DNA of 64,000 nt from Actinomycetaceae bacterium TAE3-ERU4 (GTDB lineage Bacteria; Actinomycetota; Actinomycetes; Actinomycetales; Actinomycetaceae), in the NCBI GenBank assembly GCA_019218365.1, contig JAHUUJ010000002.1, positions 124,001 through 188,000 on the forward strand, in the 5' to 3' direction. Below, piece after piece: positions 53,071 to 61,588 of the stretch. Numbering within the stretch: position 1 is the stretch's first letter; each line of letters opens with the position of its first letter. The position numbers and the translations under genes are program-made. The notes under the pieces were generated by a model, which made no database searches, was not told where the DNA came from, and saw nothing but the letters and a program-made list of their open reading frames with translations.

Positions 53071-53330
53071 TTTTTGCTCTCCCCGCGGTAGTTAGCGTAG
53101 CGCTGGCGGAACTTTTCAACTCGACCGGCAGTGTCTATGACACGTCCTCGACCAGTCCAAAATGGGTGCGAAGCCGAAGAAATTTCAACATCAATTACGG
53201 GGTAGGTTTGCCCATCTTCCCACTCGATAGTGCGCTCTGAAGAACGTGTCGAGCGGGTGAGGAAAGCAAAGTTTGCGCTTTTGTCCCGGAAAACTACCGG
53301 ATGATAGTCGGGGTGAATACCTGGTTTCAT
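53067..53330 (-). CDS. rpmE2: Ribosomal protein L31 type B, zinc-free
   Basis: An 87-residue L31 with the type B features: [16 protein letters not shown] at the start, [25 protein letters not shown] in the middle, and no CxxC. These replace the zinc-binding L31 when zinc is scarce, releasing zinc from ribosomes. Overlaps rpmJ by four bases; 30 bases separate it from rpsN. Confidence 0.95.
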   Translation of the reverse strand: MKPGIHPDYHPVVFRDKSANFAFLTRSTRSSERTIEWEDGQTYPVIDVEISSASHPFWTGRGRVIDTAGRVEKFRQRYANYRGESKK

Positions 53331-53360
53331 ATTTTCTCCTGTACTTATTTCGGGGCCGGT

Positions 53361-53666
53361 CTACCAGGATGATTTGGTGACACCGGGAAGTTCACCGGCA
53401 AGGGCAAGCTGACGCAGGCGGATACGAGAAAGACCGAATTTGCGGTAGACAGCGCGCGGTCGTCCATCAATGCTGTCGCGCTGACGAACCCGAGTGGGAG
53501 AGGCATTACGCGGAAGACGGTGGAGCGCTCGCATAGCTTCTTCGCGTTCTTCCGCAGAAAGATTAAAATCTACCGAGGCTGCCTTTAGTGCCGCGCGTCG
53601 TTCAGCATACTTGGCGACGGTCTGGCGACGTCGTTCGTTGGCAACAATTTTTGATTTTTTAGCCAT
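53361..53666 (-). CDS. rpsN: Ribosomal protein S14, zinc-free long type
   Basis: A 101-residue S14 ([20 protein letters not shown]...). The C-terminal [20 protein letters not shown] is conserved. It lacks the two CxxC pairs of the short, zinc-binding S14. The ATG directly follows the rpmG stop with no gap. Confidence 0.95.
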   Translation of the reverse strand: MAKKSKIVANERRRQTVAKYAERRAALKAASVDFNLSAEEREEAMRALHRLPRNASPTRVRQRDSIDGRPRAVYRKFGLSRIRLRQLALAGELPGVTKSSW

Positions 53667-53834
53667 TTAGCGGTGCTCCTTGAACTCAACGTGCTGACGG
53701 GCGATTGGATCGTACTTCTTTAACACCATTCGATCGGGGCTGTTGCGGCGATTCTTTCGAGTGACGTAAGTAAAACCTGTTCCCGCGGTGGAAACTAATT
53801 TGATAACTGGACGGAGATCATTTTTCTTGCTCAC
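53667..53834 (-). CDS. rpmG: Ribosomal protein L33, zinc-free type
   Basis: A 55-residue gene starting at GTG 53834: [18 protein letters not shown]... ending [16 protein letters not shown]. The CxxC pairs of zinc-binding L33 are absent. The GTG overlaps the rpmB stop by four bases (GTGA) and its stop abuts the rpsN start. Confidence 0.93.
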   Translation of the reverse strand: MSKKNDLRPVIKLVSTAGTGFTYVTRKNRRNSPDRMVLKKYDPIARQHVEFKEHR

Positions 53835-54070
53835 TTGAGTTTTTCTCCTCTCTTTAGCATCTCTGCCACAACGGCTTCGATTCCACGCTTATCAATAGTT
53901 TTCATTCCGCGCGGGGTCAGGGTCAGAGTGATGGTTCGCCCTAGTGAGGGAACCCAGTAACGCTTCTTTTGGAGGTTGGGGTCCCAGCGGCGGTTGGTTC
54001 GTTTGTGCGAGTGTGAGACGGATTTTCCGAAGCTCGGACGCGCACCTGTAACTTGGCAATATGTAGTCAT
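53831..54070 (-). CDS. rpmB: Ribosomal protein L28, zinc-free type
   Basis: First gene of the zinc-sparing operon: 79 residues starting [22 protein letters not shown], with the L28 core [20 protein letters not shown]. Only one cysteine is present; the CxxC pairs of zinc-binding L28 are missing. I choose ATG 54070, which begins seven bases past a perfect TATAAT (54078-54083), so the mRNA is probably leaderless. An ATG at 54079 overlaps the -10 and is unlikely. Together with rpmG, rpsN, rpmE2 and rpmJ it matches the Zur-controlled C-minus ribosomal sets of actinobacteria. Confidence 0.93.
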   Translation of the reverse strand: MTTYCQVTGARPSFGKSVSHSHKRTNRRWDPNLQKKRYWVPSLGRTITLTLTPRGMKTIDKRGIEAVVAEMLKRGEKLK

Positions 54071-54077
54071 GCACTGC

Positions 54078-54108
54078 ATTATAGATAACGATAATCGTTA
54101 TTGACAAG
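54078..54108 (-). promoter_or_regulatory. rpmB promoter
   Basis: On the minus strand TTGTCA (54103-54108), an 18-base spacer and TATAAT (54078-54083). The spacer is filled by the Zur-type operator. Confidence 0.8.
54085..54101. promoter_or_regulatory. Zur-type operator
   Basis: ATAACGATAATCGTTAT, a perfect 17-base palindrome with the 7-1-7 pattern (TAACGAT-A-ATCGTTA) of Fur/Zur-family sites. It lies between the -35 and -10 of rpmB and 23 bases before the divergent CobW-like gene. The zinc-related genes on both sides make Zur the likely binder. Confidence 0.85.
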
Positions 54109-54123
54109 CTGAGGAGGAAGAAG

Positions 54124-55305
54124 ATGTCACTCCCCAATCCGCCGCATAAACACTCCCATGAAGGTTGTGAAAACCTAGAAAATGGTGGTGAAAAGTATCA
54201 AATTAGCCTTTTGGGAGCGCTTGACCCAGCGCTGCTGGAGCTAGCTGAATTCACCCTTTCTGGAGGGGAACACCAAATCTTCAATATCTTTATGAATCTT
54301 GCGGAAGAAGGGGAAATAAAGATAGCTCCGGGTGGGCTATTTGCTATGAGTTTGCCCACTGAATCAGAATATTCGGCAACCTATCACCTCCAAACTCCCT
54401 GCCTGACCTGCGCCCTACGGCAAGCCCTAATAGACTTCTTCGTTCCTCTCGCTGCCCAGCATCCCGGAGGGAAGGCCGCAGTTATCCTTCCAGCCGGGAT
54501 AGAACTTGCCCATCTATGCCCAGGACTGGAAGAGGAACTAGCGGAGAGTGGACAGGTTGAACTTACCGGAACCGCGCACCTTATTGGCACTGATGATGCT
54601 CCCCAAACGCTTTTAACCCACCTGCTACTAAACGAACTTTGTACCGGGAAAAATGAACCTCGTGCAGCGGCCCTTGCCATTGATGATCAGCGATGTGCCG
54701 CCGAAGTGCATACCAGCAACCTGGCATATGCTGATGCGGCTGTTCTGGTAGGTGATGCCGGTCCGGGATGGGAACTAGTTGAACACCTTATTCCAGCAGA
54801 CTGCCTAATCATTCCCGGTCTGGCGGAGCCGATTCTTAAAGCTCTCGAGGCGATTAAACATGATAGTGCGCTATCGCTCGAACGCGCTCACCCCGTAACC
54901 TATGAGCTTTGTGGTGGACCCACCCAAAACGGAACTTGGACACTTGACCTTCATTCCGACCGTCCCTTCCATCCCGAACGTCTCCGCGAAATGGCTGCCG
55001 AACTGGGCGGTCAGGGATGCCTCGTACGAGGTTGCTTCTGGCTGCCCTCGCGTCCCACGGAAATATTTGTCTGGGAAGCGGTAGACGGGGTCGTCAGCCT
55101 CGGTCAAGGGGGAAGCTGGGCGGAGATGGAAGAAAGTCCGCGCTCGCACCTAATCGTTACTGGAATTGGTGATAGTCGACGCAGAGAAAGCTTTATTGAA
55201 GCCTTTTCGCGAGTTCTTTTAAGCGAGGAAGAAATGGCTCTAGCGCTCGGGTGGGTTGGGCGTGAAGACGGGTTGGGAGATTGGATTACCCAAGAGGAAG
55301 AATAG
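54124..55305 (+). CDS. CobW-like protein without a P-loop
   Basis: A 393-residue protein with a CobW C-terminal domain (about 271-370: WTLDLHSDRPFHPERLREM, GCFWLPSRPTEIFVWEAV, SFIEAFSRVLLSEEE). CobW/COG0523 proteins are usually GTPases that deliver zinc or other metals. The N-terminal half keeps the metal-site remnant TPCLTCALR (Cys93, Cys96; usually CxCC/CxxCTLR), but the GxxxxGKT Walker A motif is missing: the expected place reads YQISLLGALDPALLEL. A His-rich head (HKHSHEGC) may bind metal. A GAGGAGG site precedes the ATG, and the Zur-type operator lies just upstream, so it is probably induced by zinc shortage together with the ribosomal operon. Possibly a zinc-binding scaffold rather than a GTPase. 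Overlaps the convergent YhhN gene by 20 bases. Confidence 0.8.
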   Translation: MSLPNPPHKHSHEGCENLENGGEKYQISLLGALDPALLELAEFTLSGGEHQIFNIFMNLAEEGEIKIAPGGLFAMSLPTESEYSATYHLQTPCLTCALRQALIDFFVPLAAQHPGGKAAVILPAGIELAHLCPGLEEELAESGQVELTGTAHLIGTDDAPQTLLTHLLLNELCTGKNEPRAAALAIDDQRCAAEVHTSNLAYADAAVLVGDAGPGWELVEHLIPADCLIIPGLAEPILKALEAIKHDSALSLERAHPVTYELCGGPTQNGTWTLDLHSDRPFHPERLREMAAELGGQGCLVRGCFWLPSRPTEIFVWEAVDGVVSLGQGGSWAEMEESPRSHLIVTGIGDSRRRESFIEAFSRVLLSEEEMALALGWVGREDGLGDWITQEEE

Positions 55306-56014
55306 GAGAAGCGGAAGCCGTAAAAAGCAACCCTAGGGCGATTAAAGCCTGACCTGCCAGGTAGGTACACATCAACATGCCCTGACGCAGCCGCGAATAC
55401 TGGAAAAACATTTGTTTAGACAGTGTCGTGTCGGAAATCATAAAGAAAACCCCGCCCCATAAAGCGGCTTCAGTCGCAAAACTGGGGGCGCTGAAATGAG
55501 CCTGAAGCAGGCAGGCGGTCATCCATAAAATTACTCCCGCGTAAAGATAAACCACCAGCGGGCGTAGAGAAATTAAGGAATCTTCCCGACGGTACTTATT
55601 CATTCTCGCAACGGCAAAACCTCCGTAGAGGAAAGCGGCGCAAATTGTAATTAACCACCCCCAAGATGGGCCACCCCCGTGGAGAATGATAATCCGCATG
55701 CCAATTAGCCCGTAACACAGATGACCGAGCAAAAAAGCGGCTAACCCGGTGAGCGTGCAGACGTCCGTGTCGGAAAGTAAAAAGACATCCCCTGCCCAGC
55801 CGCAAAATAATCCCACCAAGAGCAGAGAAAAACTTGTTGTGTCTAAAGAAGTAAAAGAAGCGGTCTGCAAAGTCCAAATCAGAGCGATTAAAGTCGGCAT
55901 CAAAAAAGGCTTTGAATACCTTGCCAAAGAAACCCTGCCCGTAAGGTTTGCGCTCACGTTTAGTAGGGAAAAGAAAACGAAAAACCCTGCAAAGATTAGG
56001 GCAGAAAGGGGCAT
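55286..56014 (-). CDS. YhhN-family membrane protein (lysoplasmalogenase-like)
   Basis: Integral membrane protein of the YhhN/TMEM86 family, some members of which cleave lysoplasmalogen vinyl ethers. Seen: YSKPFLMPTLIALIWTL, GDVFLLSDTDVC, LLGHLCYGLIG and MISDTTLSKQMF, matching conserved KPxxMP, GDxFLL, GHxxY and SDxxL positions. About eight helices. Start ATG 56014 has AAGGAGGT five bases upstream; an ATG at 56056 would add an unlikely N-terminus. About 242 residues. Plasmalogens occur in anaerobic actinobacteria, so the enzymatic role is plausible but unproven. Confidence 0.8.
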   Translation of the reverse strand: MPLSALIFAGFFVFFSLLNVSANLTGRVSLARYSKPFLMPTLIALIWTLQTASFTSLDTTSFSLLLVGLFCGWAGDVFLLSDTDVCTLTGLAAFLLGHLCYGLIGMRIIILHGGGPSWGWLITICAAFLYGGFAVARMNKYRREDSLISLRPLVVYLYAGVILWMTACLLQAHFSAPSFATEAALWGGVFFMISDTTLSKQMFFQYSRLRQGMLMCTYLAGQALIALGLLFTASASPILPLG

Positions 56015-56201
56015 CGGGACCTCCTTGACCAAAACCCAAATAACGTGTCGTTTCATCGATACTAAAAGATTCTTGCGTAGTTGCCCATAAAGGGCAAAAC
56101 GGCAACTCTAAACTGTTCGCCAATCGCTTATTGAAGGAGGCAGAAAGTAGGACTATTGGAGGGCTGGAGGCAAAAAATAGCTGGCACAATAGGAAGCGTG
56201 A

Positions 56202-56219
56202 CCGCGACAACTGTCGCGG
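56202..56219. promoter_or_regulatory. Palindrome in the pckG promoter region
   Basis: CCGCGACA-AC-TGTCGCGG, perfect eight-base arms, directly upstream of TATAAA and a TAGGAGG ribosome site of pckG. Likely operator or leader hairpin; the regulator is unknown. Confidence 0.5.
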
Positions 56220-56252
56220 GTACTATAAACCGCCTATAGGAGGCAAATAAGA

Positions 56253-58094
56253 ATGACTGTAACCGCTCAGGAAATTCGCGAAGTCGCACCTGAAAATGCG
56301 ACCGAGGAAGTCCTAGAATTCGTGATTCGCGTGGCCGAACTGGCCAAGCCCGAATCTGTTTATTTTGCCGACGGATCCCAGGAAGAATGGGACCGCCTGA
56401 CAAGCGAAATGGTCGAGTCGGGAATGCTGACCCGCCTCAACCCCGAAAAGCGCCCCAACTCATTCCTAGCGCGTTCGCTGCCCTCGGACGTCGCTCGTGT
56501 TGAGTCCCGCACCTACATCTGCTCCGAAAAGGAAGAAGACGCCGGTCCTACCAACAACTGGTACGCCCCGGCAGAGATGAAGAAAATCCTGAACGAAAAG
56601 TTCGACGGATGCATGAAGGGCCGCACCATGTATGTGGTTCCTTTCTCGATGGGTCCCCTCGGCGGACCCATCTCCCAGCTCGGTATCGAACTGACCGACT
56701 CGCCCTACGTGGTTTGCAATATGCGTATCATGACCCGCATGGGCGCTGAAGCCCTGCGTTTGATTGCAGAGGGTGGCGAATGGGTACCCGCAGTTCACTC
56801 TGTTGGTGCACCTCTCGAACCCGGTCAGAAAGACACCGCGTGGCCTTGCAACGAAGAAAAGTACATCACCCACTTCCCCGAGACTAACGAAATTTGGTCC
56901 TACGGATCAGGATACGGTGGTAACGCCCTGCTCGGTAAGAAGTGCTATGCCCTGCGTATCGCCTCGACCATGGCTCGTCGTGACGGCTGGATGGCCGAGC
57001 ACATGCTCATTTTGCGCCTGACCTCCGAGAAGACCGGAAAGCAGTACCACGTTACTGCCGCCTTCCCCTCGGCCTGTGGTAAGACCAACCTGGCGATGCT
57101 CCAGCCGACCATTCCCGGCTACAAGGTAGAAACCGTTGGTGACGACATCGCCTGGATGCGTCCCGGTCCCGATGGCACCCTGCGCGCCATCAACCCCGAA
57201 GCTGGTTTCTTCGGTGTTGCTCCCGGTACCTCGCACGACACCAACCCGATGGCCATGGACACCATGGACCGCAACTCCATCTTCACCAACGTTGCATTGA
57301 CCGACGACGGTGACGTTTGGTGGGAAGGCTGCGACACCCCCGCTCCGGCACACCTAATCGACTGGAAGGGCAACGACTGGACCCCCGAGTCTGGCGAAAA
57401 GGCCGCACACCCCAACTCGCGTTTCACCACCCCCGCTTCACAGTGCCCGATTATTTGCGAGGACTGGGAAGCCCCCGAGGGCGTTGCCATTGACGCAATT
57501 TTGTTCGGTGGACGTCGCGCTACCAACGTTCCGTTGGTAGCCGAACAGTACGAACCCGCACACGGTGTCTTTATCGGTGCTTCGGTAGCATCCGAAGTTA
57601 CCGCCGCCGCCACTGACGTAAAGGCCGGATCTCTACGTCACGACCCCTTTGCCATGCTGCCCTTCTGCGGTTACAACATGGCTGACTACTGGGGCCACTG
57701 GCTCGAAATGCAGGAGAAGCTGGGCGAAAAGTTCCCGAAGGTATATCAGGTTAACTGGTTCCGTAAGGACGACGAAGGAAACTTCCTCTGGCCCGGATAC
57801 GGTGACAACAGCCGTGTTCTGGACTGGATTGTCCGTCGCGCCGCTGGCGAGGTTGAGGCAACTCCTGGCCTGACCGGTCTGTACCCGAAGTTCGAGGACT
57901 TCAACATCGACGGCCTAGAAGGTTTCGATAAGGAAACCTGGGACAAGATGTACACCCTCGACCCTGAGGCATGGGAAGCCGAAGCTGAAGAAACTGAAGA
58001 ATACTTCAAGCAGTTTGGCGACAAGATTCCCGCAGCTATCACCGAGCAGCTAACCAAGCTCCGTGAACGCATTGCCGAGGCTAAGAAAGCCTAA
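56253..58094 (+). CDS. pckG: Phosphoenolpyruvate carboxykinase (GTP)
   Basis: Converts oxaloacetate and GTP to PEP, CO2 and GDP (or the reverse in fermenters). Seen: [20 protein letters not shown], the PEPCK P-loop [12 protein letters not shown] with Ser/Cys of the hypercysteine motif, [12 protein letters not shown] (metal site) and the guanine pocket region [14 protein letters not shown]. Length 613 residues is typical of GTP enzymes. TAGGAGG ribosome site. Codon usage is strongly biased towards C-ending codons compared with neighbours, consistent with high expression. Confidence 0.97.
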   Translation: MTVTAQEIREVAPENATEEVLEFVIRVAELAKPESVYFADGSQEEWDRLTSEMVESGMLTRLNPEKRPNSFLARSLPSDVARVESRTYICSEKEEDAGPTNNWYAPAEMKKILNEKFDGCMKGRTMYVVPFSMGPLGGPISQLGIELTDSPYVVCNMRIMTRMGAEALRLIAEGGEWVPAVHSVGAPLEPGQKDTAWPCNEEKYITHFPETNEIWSYGSGYGGNALLGKKCYALRIASTMARRDGWMAEHMLILRLTSEKTGKQYHVTAAFPSACGKTNLAMLQPTIPGYKVETVGDDIAWMRPGPDGTLRAINPEAGFFGVAPGTSHDTNPMAMDTMDRNSIFTNVALTDDGDVWWEGCDTPAPAHLIDWKGNDWTPESGEKAAHPNSRFTTPASQCPIICEDWEAPEGVAIDAILFGGRRATNVPLVAEQYEPAHGVFIGASVASEVTAAATDVKAGSLRHDPFAMLPFCGYNMADYWGHWLEMQEKLGEKFPKVYQVNWFRKDDEGNFLWPGYGDNSRVLDWIVRRAAGEVEATPGLTGLYPKFEDFNIDGLEGFDKETWDKMYTLDPEAWEAEAEETEEYFKQFGDKIPAAITEQLTKLRERIAEAKKA

Positions 58095-58112
58095 TCTCTG
58101 ATTAGATTTCCC

Positions 58113-58158
58113 AAGCGGTCGGGAAAGTAGGAATTAGTTCTTACTTTCCCGACCGCTT
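58113..58158. terminator. Terminator shared by pckG and the convergent MFS gene
   Basis: Perfect 17-base arms (58113-58129 and 58142-58158). The right arm lies inside the last codons of the MFS gene (stop at 58134), so the same bases encode its C-terminus. Confidence 0.85.
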
Positions 58159-59609
58159 ACTTTACGGCGCTGGAAAATATCAACAATTGCCAAGCAAAGC
58201 GCCAGCCCCATCGCAACTTGAATTACTCCTAAAGCCGCCGCGAAAGCATGCGAAAAATAGGTTCTCTCTAAATCCGAGGTAGCCGCCTGAGTGCGTAGAG
58301 AAAGTGGCAGCGCCGCGAAGAAAACCAAAGTTAAAAGCGTAATGGAAAGCGTGGTACCAATACGCTGAATAATCTGTAACAAAGCAGCGGCAGTAGAGGC
58401 CCCGCTAAGGGGAATTTCTTCAAGCGTGAGGGTAACATTTGGTGAAATTACGAACCCGTTGCCGCATCCGGCAATAAAGAAAAAGAACGGTAAAAGCCAA
58501 GTCATTCCACCCGTTGGAGCAAACAAAACCAGAGCGCATACCGCCCCCATCCCCAACAGAGTAAAGAACAAGCCGGAAGCTACCAACAGGCGTCCGGCAC
58601 GTACCAATAGGCGACCAGAAAGTACGGAAGAAATAATTCCCCCTAAGGCAAAAGGCAACTGAATAAGTCCAGCTTTCCAAGCCGGCAAACCAAGACCGTT
58701 AAGCAAATATAGATTAAGCGCAACAAAATATCCGGAAAAACCTACAAAATAAACCGTACCAATTCCTGCTCCGAGGATGAAAGAAGTAGTTTTCAAAAGT
58801 TTCTTCGGCATCAAAACATCATTGTCGCGCTTTTCGCTGAAAGACTCCCAAAAAGCAAAACCTACCGCACTTACCACCGCAAAAAGCAACATCCACCAAG
58901 GAGCATTAAGTGGGGTGGCGTCCTGAGTAGCAATAATCAAAGGCAGCATTATCAAAAGGGTGCTGGCTCCCATTAACCCAAGACCGGGTAAATCGAAATA
59001 CAATTTACCCACCCTCTTATGAGAATTAAGTGGTAAACGACGTAGCGCAAGCGGAACTACAAATAACCCAATTGGTACGTTAATTAGGAAAATTACTCTC
59101 CAGCCCCAAGTCAGCGGAAGCAAAGAAATTATCAATCCTCCCAAAACTGGGCCCAAAGCCGTTGAAACCCCAATAGAGGCCCCGTTATAGCCAAACGCGC
59201 GCCCTCGGTCAGGGCCGCTAAAAAGTTCCTGTATCAGTCCCAGTACCTGTGGATTTAATAATCCCGCAAAAGTACCTTGTAAAAATCTAAAAATAATTAG
59301 CCAAACGGCGCTGGGAGCAAGCCCACAAGCCAAGGAAGAAAAAGTAAAACCAGCAATTGCCAAGGCAAAAATACGGCCTCGCCCAAAAATATCACCAAGT
59401 CTGCCAGCAGGTAACAAAATGAGTGCAAAAGCAAGCGAATAACCCGCGACTATCCACTGTAGTTGAGACGCGCTCGCATCCAGATTTAAGGTAATCGAAG
59501 GCAGCGCCACATTCACAATAGAAACATCCAAAAGGGTCATAAAACCCCCAGCCAGTAAAACACGGAAAGCTGACCAATTCGGGGCAGAAGCGGGAGAAGA
59601 AACTGTCAT
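58134..59609 (-). CDS. MFS transporter, DHA2 (14-helix) drug:proton antiporter family
   Basis: Multidrug-type exporter (EmrB/QacA subfamily) in the cytoplasmic membrane. Seen: FMTLLDVSIVNVALPSI (motif D1), GRLGDIFGRGRIFALAI (motif A), FRFLQGTFAGLLNP, and GASIGVSTALGPVLGGLI (motif C of antiporters). About 14 helices. The start is uncertain: ATG 59609 (491 residues) fits the family N-terminus, while an in-frame TTG at 59636 would add nine residues; neither has a good ribosome site. Substrate unknown. Confidence 0.87.
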   Translation of the reverse strand: MTVSSPASAPNWSAFRVLLAGGFMTLLDVSIVNVALPSITLNLDASASQLQWIVAGYSLAFALILLPAGRLGDIFGRGRIFALAIAGFTFSSLACGLAPSAVWLIIFRFLQGTFAGLLNPQVLGLIQELFSGPDRGRAFGYNGASIGVSTALGPVLGGLIISLLPLTWGWRVIFLINVPIGLFVVPLALRRLPLNSHKRVGKLYFDLPGLGLMGASTLLIMLPLIIATQDATPLNAPWWMLLFAVVSAVGFAFWESFSEKRDNDVLMPKKLLKTTSFILGAGIGTVYFVGFSGYFVALNLYLLNGLGLPAWKAGLIQLPFALGGIISSVLSGRLLVRAGRLLVASGLFFTLLGMGAVCALVLFAPTGGMTWLLPFFFFIAGCGNGFVISPNVTLTLEEIPLSGASTAAALLQIIQRIGTTLSITLLTLVFFAALPLSLRTQAATSDLERTYFSHAFAAALGVIQVAMGLALCLAIVDIFQRRKVSGRESKN

Positions 59610-59732
59610 TTTTATGACTTTACTACTCGCCTTCAACCCTCGCTAGCAGTGGGCTTGTAGCAAACAGGTTGTGCAACAACAAGAATATGTCTACTCGTTG
59701 CCTTGCCGCAGGCAAGATGACAGAATATATTC

Positions 59733-60344
59733 ATGTTGCTTTCAGATAACCAGATTCGTGAACAGCTGATGAAAGAGCGGATTAAACTAGAGCCGCTCGA
59801 CATGGAGCTTCTACAGCCCGCCAGCATAGACGTTCGCCTAGACCGCTATTTCCGTCTTTTTGATAACCACCGTTATGCAGTTATCGACCCCGCGGCAGAT
59901 CAAAGCGACCTAACTCATCTGGTTGACGCGGGAGCAGATGGTCCTTTCGTTTTACACCCTGGCGAGTTTGTCCTAGGTGCGACCCTAGAATGTGTCACCC
60001 TTCCAGATAACATTGCCGCCCGTTTGGAAGGAAAATCCTCTCTCGGTCGCCTGGGATTACTAACCCACTCAACTGCAGGCTTTATTGATCCTGGATTTAC
60101 CGGGCACGTCACCTTGGAACTTTCCAACACTGCAACTATGCCAATCTTGCTTTACCCGGGCATGAAAATCGGGCAACTATGTTTCTTTGAGCTTTCTTCA
60201 CCCGCCGAAAAACCCTATGGGCAAGGCGCGCACGGGTCGCGCTACCAGGGGCAGCGCGGACCAACAGCTTCTCGTTCGCACCTGGGCTTTAATCGTGTAA
60301 GCGTAAGCGAACACGGATTACCCACAGAGGCCCAAGATCGATGA
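59733..60344 (+). CDS. dcd: dCTP deaminase (possibly bifunctional deaminase/dUTPase)
   Basis: Makes dUTP (or dUMP directly) from dCTP for thymidylate synthesis. Seen: [21 protein letters not shown] at the start (first 20 shown by key residues LSD and I), [38 protein letters not shown] (catalytic Glu of family in [15 protein letters not shown]). The actinobacterial and mycobacterial Dcd are bifunctional DCD:DUT enzymes, and the 203-residue length agrees. The ATG has no ribosome site; TATATTC just before it suggests a leaderless transcript. Its stop overlaps the next start by four bases. Confidence 0.93.
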   Translation: MLLSDNQIREQLMKERIKLEPLDMELLQPASIDVRLDRYFRLFDNHRYAVIDPAADQSDLTHLVDAGADGPFVLHPGEFVLGATLECVTLPDNIAARLEGKSSLGRLGLLTHSTAGFIDPGFTGHVTLELSNTATMPILLYPGMKIGQLCFFELSSPAEKPYGQGAHGSRYQGQRGPTASRSHLGFNRVSVSEHGLPTEAQDR

Positions 60345-61588
60345 GTCCAGCACCATTTCGGCGTGAGGCAATCCTCGACGCGGCATTAGCTGCTGCCCTC
60401 GAACCAGCTTTCGAAGGCGCTACTTTCCGAATGCACGAGGACGGCACAGCCTTTGAACACCGGGCAAAAGATACCTATGTTGTAGCAACCGACTGGGTGG
60501 CCGGCCAGGAACTTCCCGATGCCCTAACCGGGGGACATCTGCTTTTCTTTCCCAGCGATGTCCTGGCCGACGAGGTCGAAGCTCTCGCGGTAAGCCTATG
60601 GGAAGAAGCCGGGTGGCTTTCCCCTGGAATATTGGGACTATGTGAGGATTCAACCCTGACCGGTCCGTGGCTGCTAACTCGCCAAATGAAACAAAAATTA
60701 GGGATTCCTGCCAGCGCACATACCGCCTATTCGGTGCAGTTACGGCGGGAACGCGAAGTTCCGCCCCCCGACTGTCCACCCGATCGCCTTGACCCGTTGT
60801 TCGAACACGTTATGCCCGTGGGGGAAGAATACCAGACCCTTTTTTCCTTGCTTGAAATTGTTCGTCGTCTGGGTGGGGGAATCCGTTCAGATATGGGATT
60901 GACCTTTGAACCAGATCCCGATTCGAACGTTAATTTAACCGTGTATGCCCCCGCCTGGATTCCCGCGCCGGAACTAATTCGAGAGCTCTCGGAGTCTGTC
61001 CCGGGATTAACTTTGCATGCTTCACGTCCGGCTGGAAGGGAATACGCCCCAACATCGGGTGACGCTAATTTATTGGTTGAACTGGGAAGTGCTTTAAATT
61101 CACGTATGGCCTTACGGCATTTAGAAGCGGCGGGACTTACCCCAGAAGAGGTTGAAAATATTTCTCGCGAGGCCGCTAAATATGACCGTTTAGCGCTAGA
61201 AGGACGTCTTCCCGTGGTTACTTCCGAAGAAGCACAAGACCTAGGGCCGGTTCCGTTAGCGCTGGGGGTAAAACCCGGAGCGCCCCGCGAAGACTATGCA
61301 CTTTGTGCTCCGGTGGGACGTGATTCCAACGTGTACGTTGAAGCTTTTGGGCCGGTTCCTGTGCCCTCTGCCCTGCGGTGGGAAGAATGGGCGCAAGGGC
61401 CGATTGCCGCTTACGAAATTAGGTGGGAACCGGCTGACTTACAGCGTGCGTTTAACAACTCGGTACCTCGCTCGGTGCGGATTGAACGAATGAATGCCAC
61501 GACGGTTATCGAAACAATCGCCGCGCAAATCAGCGAGCGGGTTGGTGGAGCTGTTCTAGACGAGTCAGGATTCCTGGTCGCTTTCTGA
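60341..61588 (+). CDS. Unknown soluble protein coupled to dcd
   Basis: A 415-residue protein with no family I recognise. It has no signal peptide or membrane helix, is acidic, and rich in Glu, Pro and Leu. Landmarks include [25 protein letters not shown]-like N-terminal segments (key residues HEDG and DWVAG), a tryptophan-containing [27 protein letters not shown] in the middle, and [18 protein letters not shown] near the end. The ATG overlaps the dcd stop by four bases (ATGA), so it is translationally coupled to nucleotide metabolism, but no catalytic motif is visible. Its 3' end overlaps the convergent Fe-S oxidoreductase gene by 24 bases. Confidence 0.6.
   Translation: MSPAPFRREAILDAALAAALEPAFEGATFRMHEDGTAFEHRAKDTYVVATDWVAGQELPDALTGGHLLFFPSDVLADEVEALAVSLWEEAGWLSPGILGLCEDSTLTGPWLLTRQMKQKLGIPASAHTAYSVQLRREREVPPPDCPPDRLDPLFEHVMPVGEEYQTLFSLLEIVRRLGGGIRSDMGLTFEPDPDSNVNLTVYAPAWIPAPELIRELSESVPGLTLHASRPAGREYAPTSGDANLLVELGSALNSRMALRHLEAAGLTPEEVENISREAAKYDRLALEGRLPVVTSEEAQDLGPVPLALGVKPGAPREDYALCAPVGRDSNVYVEAFGPVPVPSALRWEEWAQGPIAAYEIRWEPADLQRAFNNSVPRSVRIERMNATTVIETIAAQISERVGGAVLDESGFLVAF

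Noticed and set aside
54101-54106. TTGACA as a -35 for the CobW-like gene
   Set aside because: The matching -10 would fall on the start codon at 54124, so this perfect hexamer is coincidental for the plus strand.
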